From: Cocleimonas sp.
GTDB lineage: Bacteria; Pseudomonadota; Gammaproteobacteria; Thiotrichales; Thiotrichaceae
Assembly: GCA_023146675.1 (NCBI GenBank)
Contig: JAGLBQ010000366.1
Span: forward strand, 1-7,708
Length of the DNA stretch: 7,708 bases
Direction of reading: 5' to 3'
A model generated the notes under the pieces. That model was not told the DNA's origin, did no database searches, and worked only from the letters and a program-made list of their open reading frames with translations. The position numbers and the translations under genes were made by a program. Of the stretch, positions 1 through 5,656 are shown one piece after another. Positions within the stretch are counted from its first letter, which is position 1. Each line of letters starts with the position of its first letter.

Positions 1-3000
1 GTGCGTTTGGCATTGACGTTTTTAATCGCCTGTGCTTCATCCAGTACAATCGTATTCCATTTTTTATTTAAAAATAGCTCGCTGTCTTGTTGTAATAAGC
101 CATAGGTGGCAATGACCAGATCACGCTTTGACGCATTTTCTATTAAGGATTTGCGCTCATTGCCTCGGTACATTAGTGGGGTCAATGTTGGTGCAAATTT
201 TTCTATTTCTGATTCCCAATTATAGCAAACAGAAGTCGGTGCGACGACTAGCGCAGGACCATCCCCCCCTCGTTGCAATAACAAAGCTAGCGTTTGTATC
301 GTTTTACCCAGCCCCATATCATCTGCCAAACACGCACCAACGTTCCATTCTGCTAAGCGACTGATCCAACGAAAACCCTCTTCCTGATAGTCGCGTAAGT
401 CTGTTTGTAAGGTGGATGGAATTTCTGCAGCCGAGCTGTCCAAATTTTCTAAGCGATAGACATGTTGTCGCCATTCGTCATCAACGGTTAGCGTGCCGAT
501 ATCTTCAAAAAAGTCATCAAGTGCATAGGCAGCAAGCCCATTAATGCGCGCACCATCACCACTATTTTCTGAATATTTTTGGACGGCATTTAGCTTTTTT
601 CGGAATTGATTGGTGAGTGATACATATTCACCATCACCAATTTCAATAAAGCGTCCTGTTGATTTTTCAGATAGTTCTAATAGTTTACGCAGGGAGATTA
701 CCAAGCCCTTATCGGTTTCAACCTGACCCTCTAATTGAAACCAATCCCCTGTTTTATTAATGCTCAAGCGCATATTGCCGCTATCAAAGCGAGAGCTAAC
801 ACGCATGACTTCACCTTCAGGCCATGCGATGATTACATCATCACCTTGCTCGCGAAGTTGTTCTAGTAACTCCAAACAATCTTGTGCATCTTCGAGTAAA
901 TACTCATCTTCATACTCACCCATCTCCCCCAGTACATCGCTATGTAGAATTAAGTTATCCAGCTTTTGCTGCTCTAATTCTAAATCACGCTGTGTTTTAT
1001 AGGTTATGCCATTGTGTTCCGCCAATAATTTCGCACGCCCTTTTCCAGGTGGATAAAGAGGACCAAAGCCCTCAAATGCCTGTACACGCAAGGTAGCGCG
1101 CAAACCTTCACCATAAGGTAATAGATTCGCATGAATGGTAGCATCCGCAGTCACCTCTTCCGCTTCACTAACGCCTTCCAAGTCAGACTGTATTTTTACC
1201 ATCGGTGCTAATGAGGTCAGTGTTTCTCGCAAATTTTTCTCTGCTTCACGAGGTATCACTAAGCCATCAGAAAGAATTTCACTTAAGCGGTAAACTTGCT
1301 CATTTTTTTGATAAATGCACAAACGGGTAGGAGTTTCTTTATGAATTAAATAACGTGATTCATCACTGTCTTTCTTAAAGGGAGGATAAAAGCTAATGCG
1401 CAAATTATCGCCTTCCTCACTGACCACTAATTCAAACTCATGCTTAGCGATTTGGATTGCCGCACCGCGCGCCTGATCCCAGTAAATAGCAGGATGATCA
1501 ACCAGTGCTAGCCATGCCATATTCATATCAATATAAAACTGTGGTGTGCTCGCGTTATAGGTATCGTAATTTTGCTGTTCGATAATACAATCGCAAAGCT
1601 TCTTATCTTGAGCGGTTAATTGCGGGAAAAGATGACGTTCTTTTACCAAGCGCTTTAGAGCAATATTTCTGCCTTTTGTCCATCCACCCTTCGGTGATTT
1701 TTTTTGTATTTTAGGGGTGATGAAATATTCATCGAAGCGATCTTTATCAAGAATCCATACAATGCGTTGTTCACCTTGATTATCACTATTGGGTGCTGTT
1801 GTCAGAAGATTCATTGCATTTAAGGCACGCTCCCACTCTGCTTGAGGGGTGACTAGGTCAAACAGTGTCTTTGTTTCTAGTTTTTCGTGATGTTGTTGTG
1901 CTCGTTGTTGGTATTGCTGCCGCGTTTCTTCATTATCAGAAAGAATAGAGAGAACGCTAGCATATTCCGCAGCCAACCATCCATAACCATTTTTTTCTGT
2001 GCGTTGATACTGGTATTCAATAATCTCTAACTCACCTTCGCTAAGGGATTGATTTAACCAGAAAGTAATCAGAGAATAGAACAGAGAGGTAAAGGTATTT
2101 TCATGTAAATAGATTGGCTCAATGGTAAAGTTAAACAGCCCTGACAGAGAGGCTTGGTTATAAGCAGCAAATAGAGAATAATCAATATCTGCCTCAGTCT
2201 TAGCAAGAAATAGTGTTACTTTTTCAAGACTTTCAGCATCACCTTTTGCAATTAATGCGAGCAGATAAAACTTTTCCAGATCGGTATCAAGCGTAATAGT
2301 TTTATTTTTTAAGCCGTTAAGCTGACAGTATAAATCACGCCCTTTTTCATATTGCGTGATACAGGCATCTATATTATTTTGACCTAATAGCTCTTCTGAT
2401 TCAGGCTGTGCGCTGATCAATTGTCTAACGCTATCAGCAATATACCAATAGACTTTAGACATGCCATTGGTTACGGGTATCGGGCTAAATAACGCTTTAT
2501 GTCCGCTTAAAAGACTGTAAAACTCACGTACATCTCCATTACCACCGCTATCGATACTCTCAGTAGAGCTTGACTCTGTGCGCTCTGTCATTAACTGCCA
2601 TATATCACTAATATTATCTAGCTCTGATAACCCTGCATAAGTTAGTTCTTTACAGGCAAGCATGAACGTTTTGCTGTCCAGTAGAGACAGCATTTCCACA
2701 TTAGCAGGTGAGCCAAACATACCCTGAAAAAAGCCAATAGTATTAATAATGGAATCAGGATCAGAATACGCATAGCGTGCATGGAGACTGTTTAAAACCT
2801 CATCAAGTTTTTCGCGATTGCCTAAATACATATGCAGACGCGCATGAGCAATACCATGATCTATATTTGACCAATCAAGGATGCCTGAATCTTCCCTAGG
2901 AGGGAATGCCTCGATCACTTGCTCCGCTATAGGCTGGAAATCTCTGTTTTTAACGGTGTAATGCAAGAGTGGATCTAATAAATCTTGATGGCAGGAATAG

Positions 3001-3242
3001 CGGTTATTTTCAAGCTGAACCCAGCCTAACGCCACGAGCTTTTTTAAATGTGGACGAATGGAGTTCATATTAAAACTAAGCCCCGTGTCAGGATCATCAA
3101 TCCCTATACGATGTGCACAGATCGCTAGAGGTGTTGCGGCAACGGGAATATACATGATAGCCAGTATTTTTAAGAACGTACTTTCTATCTTGGTTAGTTG
3201 CGCAACAGTAGCAGGATCAAATATTAGGTTGTTATTGTTCAT
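1..3242 (-). CDS. SNF2-family DEAD/DEAH-box helicase, large, 3' end outside window
   Basis: An uninterrupted minus-strand frame runs from ATG at 3240-3242 to the left edge (1080 codons plus 2 bases). The SNF2 ATPase core begins near residue 940. Walker A is DDMGLGKT with Lys980, motif Ia is ALVVAPTSV (997-1005), and the Walker B box is LDEAQAIKN with DEAQ at 1068-1071. DEAQ in place of DEAH is common in bacterial SNF2 proteins. Lobe 2 lies outside the window, so the full protein probably exceeds 1,300 residues. Ahead of the motor I see a winged-helix-like stretch (about 14-85), a long mainly helical region (about 90-500) that could be TPR-like, and a beta-rich region (from about 584) with an acidic helical insert (about 746-800). 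The family uses ATP to translocate on duplex DNA and remodel protein-nucleic acid complexes; the target here is unknown. There is no Shine-Dalgarno before the ATG, and an in-frame TAA two codons upstream excludes an earlier start. SNF2 identity is certain; the specific role is not. Confidence 0.95.
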   Translation of the reverse strand, partial: MNNNNLIFDPATVAQLTKIESTFLKILAIMYIPVAATPLAICAHRIGIDDPDTGLSFNMNSIRPHLKKLVALGWVQLENNRYSCHQDLLDPLLHYTVKNRDFQPIAEQVIEAFPPREDSGILDWSNIDHGIAHARLHMYLGNREKLDEVLNSLHARYAYSDPDSIINTIGFFQGMFGSPANVEMLSLLDSKTFMLACKELTYAGLSELDNISDIWQLMTERTESSSTESIDSGGNGDVREFYSLLSGHKALFSPIPVTNGMSKVYWYIADSVRQLISAQPESEELLGQNNIDACITQYEKGRDLYCQLNGLKNKTITLDTDLEKFYLLALIAKGDAESLEKVTLFLAKTEADIDYSLFAAYNQASLSGLFNFTIEPIYLHENTFTSLFYSLITFWLNQSLSEGELEIIEYQYQRTEKNGYGWLAAEYASVLSILSDNEETRQQYQQRAQQHHEKLETKTLFDLVTPQAEWERALNAMNLLTTAPNSDNQGEQRIVWILDKDRFDEYFITPKIQKKSPKGGWTKGRNIALKRLVKERHLFPQLTAQDKKLCDCIIEQQNYDTYNASTPQFYIDMNMAWLALVDHPAIYWDQARGAAIQIAKHEFELVVSEEGDNLRISFYPPFKKDSDESRYLIHKETPTRLCIYQKNEQVYRLSEILSDGLVIPREAEKNLRETLTSLAPMVKIQSDLEGVSEAEEVTADATIHANLLPYGEGLRATLRVQAFEGFGPLYPPGKGRAKLLAEHNGITYKTQRDLELEQQKLDNLILHSDVLGEMGEYEDEYLLEDAQDCLELLEQLREQGDDVIIAWPEGEVMRVSSRFDSGNMRLSINKTGDWFQLEGQVETDKGLVISLRKLLELSEKSTGRFIEIGDGEYVSLTNQFRKKLNAVQKYSENSGDGARINGLAAYALDDFFEDIGTLTVDDEWRQHVYRLENLDSSAAEIPSTLQTDLRDYQEEGFRWISRLAEWNVGACLADDMGLGKTIQTLALLLQRGGDGPALVVAPTSVCYNWESEIEKFAPTLTPLMYRGNERKSLIENASKRDLVIATYGLLQQDSELFLNKKWNTIVLDEAQAIKNVNAKR

Positions 3243-3419
3243 ATTTTAATATGTTTTATGAAAATGTGGCTGAGGATTATAATGGTATGAAGCCTATACG
3301 TCTTATTTATATTACGTTTCTTTATAAAATAAGGCTGGTATAAAGTAGGCTAAAGTGGTTAAAATTTGTTATGCTGATTAAGAAATATACGTGACAGACT
3401 TTAATTCTAATAGTTCAAA

Positions 3420-3425
3420 TATAAT
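3420..3425 (+). promoter_or_regulatory. Candidate -10 box for the GGDEF gene
   Basis: A perfect TATAAT hexamer lies about 70 bases before the preferred GGDEF start. It would give a leader of about 60 bases ending in the AAGGGGG ribosome binding site. No good -35 hexamer is found at 16-18 bases, so the assignment is weak. A transcript starting here would exclude the GTG at 3391. Confidence 0.3.
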
Positions 3426-3482
3426 TTACTTCATCGTCGCTTTTATTTTTCATCAAGAGAAAATATATAAAGCTTATTTGCG

Positions 3483-3489
3483 AAGGGGG
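3483..3489 (+). promoter_or_regulatory. Ribosome binding site deciding the GGDEF start
   Basis: AAGGGGG is the only strong purine-rich Shine-Dalgarno-like sequence near the 5' end of this frame. Its spacing is 3 bases to ATG 3493 and 9 bases to ATG 3499. It argues against the GTG at 3391. Confidence 0.6.
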
Positions 3490-3492
3490 AAT

Positions 3493-4446
3493 ATGCAAAT
3501 GCTAATAACAAAAAATGAACAGACATTATTTTTCAAGACGTTGGATTTTCTACCTACACCTGCTCTAATTGTTAGAGAAGATAAATGTAATCATCGCGGT
3601 AGAATATTATTTGTCAATAAAGCCTTTATAAAAACAATTGGTTATCAAGTTGCTGATATACCAGACCACCTTAGCTTTGTTTCAAAAGCCTATCCAGATA
3701 TTAACTATCGTCATGAAATGACAAATAGATGGCTTGATAGAACAACTCAGCTTGTCAATCGTGAAAGTTCGTTGGTGCAACTGTGCTCAAAAATATATTG
3801 CAAGGATAAACAATTTCGTTGGTTCGATGTGCGTACAGAATTAAAAAGCACCATTGGCAAAGGCGTAGTCATTGTCTTGTTTAATAGTGTTGATAAGACA
3901 AAAACAGAAGCATTGCAATATGCTAAATTAGCCAGCACAGATCCATTAACAAAGTTGGCAAATCGTCGCTATATTCAGCAATTATTGCAACAGGAAAAAT
4001 CACATCAAAAGTATGGTCATCAAACAGAACCCTTTTCCTTGATTATGGCAGACATTGATTTATTTAAACAAATTAATGATACGTACGGGCATAGTTGTGG
4101 TGATTATGTTATCGAAACGGTTGCAAAAATAATGCGACAAACTATACGCAAAGTTGATGCCGTTGCTCGCTGGGGAGGGGAAGAATATTTACTACTTTTA
4201 CCGCAAACTAGTACAGTAGAAGCGCGTATTGTGGTAAAAAAAATAATGAACCGTATCCATGCCTATGCATTTAAATGGGAAGCTCAGCGCTTTAATGTCA
4301 CCCTAACCTATGGCATCACTGCTTATCATACGGGTGAAGAAACGAATGAAACCATTAAACGTGTGGATGGTTGTCTTTATCAAGGCAAAGAAATGGGACG
4401 TGATTGTATTGTTAGTGATGGTTTGTTAGAGGCTTGGGGTGGCTAA
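3493..4446 (+). CDS. PAS-GGDEF diguanylate cyclase
   Basis: A 317-residue protein predicted to make cyclic di-GMP from two GTP. An N-terminal PAS-like sensor (about 13-133) precedes a GGDEF domain (about 148-310). The domain opens with DPLTKLANRR (150-159), then ADIDLFK with metal-binding Asp187, and the active-site motif GGEEY (228-232), a functional variant of GGDEF. RKVD (219-222) sits exactly five residues before GGEEY, the spacing of the RxxD inhibitory site, so feedback inhibition by c-di-GMP is expected. No membrane segment is visible from this start, so it should be cytoplasmic; the PAS ligand is unknown. The frame is open back to GTG 3391, but that start has no ribosome binding site. 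AAGGGGG (3483-3489) precedes ATG 3493 by 3 bases and a second ATG, 3499, by 9 bases, so translation may begin at 3499. The gene diverges from the SNF2 gene and converges with the next. Confidence 0.93.
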   Translation: MQMLITKNEQTLFFKTLDFLPTPALIVREDKCNHRGRILFVNKAFIKTIGYQVADIPDHLSFVSKAYPDINYRHEMTNRWLDRTTQLVNRESSLVQLCSKIYCKDKQFRWFDVRTELKSTIGKGVVIVLFNSVDKTKTEALQYAKLASTDPLTKLANRRYIQQLLQQEKSHQKYGHQTEPFSLIMADIDLFKQINDTYGHSCGDYVIETVAKIMRQTIRKVDAVARWGGEEYLLLLPQTSTVEARIVVKKIMNRIHAYAFKWEAQRFNVTLTYGITAYHTGEETNETIKRVDGCLYQGKEMGRDCIVSDGLLEAWGG

Positions 4447-4462
4447 CATTTGAACGAGGTAA

Positions 4463-4517
4463 AACAGCGATAAAAAACAAGGTGCTTTATAAGCCATTGT
4501 CTGAATTTATTGCTGTT
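4463..4517. terminator. Imperfect inverted repeat between convergent genes, possible terminator
   Basis: Arms AACAGCGATAAA (4463-4474) and TTTATTGCTGTT (4506-4517) pair over 12 bases with one G-U on the plus transcript (A-C on the minus), enclosing a 31-base loop. Within the loop, GCTT and AAGC (4484-4494) form a small inner stem. Read on the minus strand, this inner stem is followed after a few bases by TTGTTTTTT. Read on the plus strand, a run of seven T (4532-4538) lies 14 bases beyond the outer stem. The position between two converging genes fits a terminator serving both strands, but the stem is AT-rich and the T runs are not ideally placed. Confidence 0.4.
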
Positions 4518-4574
4518 AAAGTAGTAAATTATTTTTTTGGTAGGTGAGGGAGGATGTCAGCAAACCAGCAACTA

Positions 4575-5390
4575 CTATTCATAAGAATTATAGTCATAAG
4601 AATTAATCACCATTTGCGCCATTGTATCTCTGAGATTCAGTTGTAAACTTTGCAGATGATTCATAATACTTGTAAAACTGCGAATTGCGAGTGACTCCCA
4701 GCCTCCTTCATCATGAGCTTCCTCAATATTAATATCAATAGGATGACCAGAAGTCTTATCATAGGTAACCTCAACCTTCTGACCACGATCAATCGCCCTT
4801 TGAATGGTGCTAAATAAGGAGTCCATCGTCACCTTATTTTGTAGTGCCGCACCATCAACAGGCTCTTTAGTATCGCTATAACGCGCATCAATGACCTTTC
4901 CATCTTTTATTTTAAGATCAACAGGTCGGGCTATTGCATCAAAACAATGACTACAAGACCGTGTAAAGGTCATATCGTATTCGTTAGGAGTACTCTCGCT
5001 CCATTTTTTTCGATTAATATCTAAAGCTAGCTGAGGGCTAATGGGTGTTGAAGTCTCACTTTCTTTTATAGCGTCACTCGATTTTTCAGCGCTTTGGGAG
5101 TTAGCGCTATCAGATTTTTCAGCTTGGATTTTATCATTTATGGGCTTACTCTTACCGCTTGATCCAGACAGGTTGTGAGACTTGCTCGTTGAATTTTCAT
5201 TGGGATTTAGGCTTTTAATTAAGTCACGTATCAATTTTACATTTTTTTGTAACTCAGGAGACTTAGAAACCTTCGTTTGAAAATCAGATAACTTATGTAG
5301 CTGTGCCAGTTTATTATTTACTTCTTGTAACTGATCTTTATTATTAGAAGAAAAAGAGCTTGCATTGATAAGGGGTATATTATTATTCAT
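4575..5390 (-). CDS. Uncharacterised protein: coiled-coil-like N-terminus, Ser/Lys linker, DUF6174-like C-terminal domain
   Basis: A 271-residue protein of unknown function. Residues 19-62 are helical and charged with coiled-coil-like spacing, and 63-118 are a low-complexity Ser/Lys/Asn linker. The segment at about 129-224 resembles, from memory, the DUF6174 domain: YDMTFTRSCSHC (138-149), then PVDLKIKDGKVIDARYSDT, TMDSLF, IQRAIDRGQKVEVTYD and HPIDINI. Cys146 and Cys149 lie where DUF6174 proteins carry a Cys pair. A helical tail (about 231-262) ends in a Ser/Tyr/Asn-rich repeat. DUF6174 proteins are usually secreted or lipid-anchored, but no signal peptide, lipobox or membrane segment is visible here. 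ATG 5397-5399 abuts the purine tract AAGG with no spacing, whereas ATG 5388-5390 lies 8 bases after AAGGA, so the shorter start is preferred. The gene stands alone: it converges with the GGDEF gene and lies 266 bases downstream of prpE. Coding status is well supported; the domain name is a recollection. Confidence 0.82.
   Translation of the reverse strand: MNNNIPLINASSFSSNNKDQLQEVNNKLAQLHKLSDFQTKVSKSPELQKNVKLIRDLIKSLNPNENSTSKSHNLSGSSGKSKPINDKIQAEKSDSANSQSAEKSSDAIKESETSTPISPQLALDINRKKWSESTPNEYDMTFTRSCSHCFDAIARPVDLKIKDGKVIDARYSDTKEPVDGAALQNKVTMDSLFSTIQRAIDRGQKVEVTYDKTSGHPIDINIEEAHDEGGWESLAIRSFTSIMNHLQSLQLNLRDTMAQMVINSYDYNSYE
4579..4605. repeat. 15-base-spaced direct repeat at the 3' end of the DUF6174-like gene
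   Basis: TCATAAGAATTA occurs at 4579-4590 and again at 4594-4605, so the unit length is 15 bases (5 codons). On the protein it encodes the near-duplicated C-terminal pentapeptides INSYD and YNSYE. The repeat is in frame and looks like a small tandem duplication just before the stop codon. Confidence 0.7.
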
Positions 5391-5398
5391 GCTGTTCA

Positions 5399-5403
5399 TC
5401 CTT
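5399..5403 (-). promoter_or_regulatory. Ribosome binding site deciding the start of the DUF6174-like gene
   Basis: AAGGA on the minus strand overlaps the first possible ATG (5397-5399). It lies 8 bases before the second, in-frame ATG (5388-5390). The second start therefore has normal spacing and the first has none. Confidence 0.55.
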
Positions 5404-5477
5404 GAATAGGCATTAATTATTTTTAGGGCTATTTCTTACCTATATAGACCGAGTTAGACAAGATAAAAAGTGCTGTT

Positions 5478-5506
5478 TTGACAGGAGGACTATTTTCTAG
5501 GATAAG
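5478..5506 (+). promoter_or_regulatory. Sigma70-like promoter sequence on the plus strand
   Basis: A perfect TTGACA (5478-5483) is followed after exactly 17 bases by GATAAG (5501-5506), which matches four of six TATAAT positions. Transcription would begin near 5513 and run toward the 3' end of prpE, antisense to it. No gene follows on this strand. A small hairpin, GCTCT/AGAGC (5509-5528), sits at the predicted start. The match could be chance in AT-rich DNA. Confidence 0.25.
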
Positions 5507-5624
5507 TAGCTCTGTTTGATTCAAGAGCCAGCTTAGAAGGTGCAGTAAAGAATGCTAAAGAAATAAACGTACCCACTTAAAGGATGGATGGTATTACCGA
5601 TTAATATTTTCCTCGATTACTCTT

Positions 5625-5648
5625 AAAAATTCACGATAATGAAGTGAA
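5625..5648 (-). terminator. Weak terminator-like hairpin after prpE
   Basis: Read on the minus strand, TTCAC and GTGAA form a five-base stem around a nine-base loop. A run of T follows directly (AAAAA at 5625-5629 on the plus strand). It begins 9 bases past the prpE stop codon. The position and T run fit intrinsic termination, but the stem is short and AT-rich. Confidence 0.35.
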
Positions 5649-5656
5649 AATCATTC

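Larger units (their letters stand above)
3243..3492. promoter_or_regulatory. Divergent AT-rich promoter region between the SNF2 and GGDEF genes
   Basis: These 250 bases separate two divergently transcribed genes. The octamer ATTATAAT at 3276-3283 is palindromic, so it offers a TATAAT -10 box on both strands. On the minus strand it would place a start about 26 bases before the SNF2 ATG, with only a weak -35 (AAGACG at 17 bases). On the plus strand, TATAAT recurs at 3420-3425. I see no complete gene here. The frame open from GTG 3391 is treated under the GGDEF entry. Confidence 0.4.
5404..5656. other. Spacer with no recognisable gene
   Basis: Together with the ribosome binding site, this fills the 266 bases between the DUF6174-like gene and prpE. 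No frame has a plausible start, ribosome binding site and length. It contains a weak hairpin just past the prpE stop and a plus-strand promoter-like sequence (both listed separately). On the minus strand, a poor promoter-like pair (TTTTTA, 17 bases, TATATA) lies about 50-80 bases before the DUF6174-like gene and could drive it. Confidence 0.5.

Noticed and set aside
128..1096. Three plus-strand open frames of 70-80 codons (128-364, 760-1002, 884-1096)
   Set aside because: They lie opposite the SNF2 coding sequence, have low-complexity or atypical composition, and lack ribosome binding sites. They are antisense shadows.
1..3242. SNF2 protein as part of a DISARM-like or other defence system
   Set aside because: No methyltransferase, nuclease, phospholipase D or other defence partner is in the window, and the neighbours are ordinary metabolic and signalling genes.
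3058..3249. Plus-strand open frame of 63 codons
   Set aside because: It is antisense to the conserved-looking N-terminus of the SNF2 gene, with no ribosome binding site or recognisable domain.
3747..3938. Minus-strand open frame of 63 codons
   Set aside because: It lies opposite the PAS domain of the GGDEF gene. It is a shadow with no supporting start signals.
4554..4646. ATG with a purine tract (GGGAGG) before it, 30-codon plus-strand frame
   Set aside because: The purine tract abuts the ATG with no spacing, and the frame runs antisense into the 3' end of the DUF6174-like gene.
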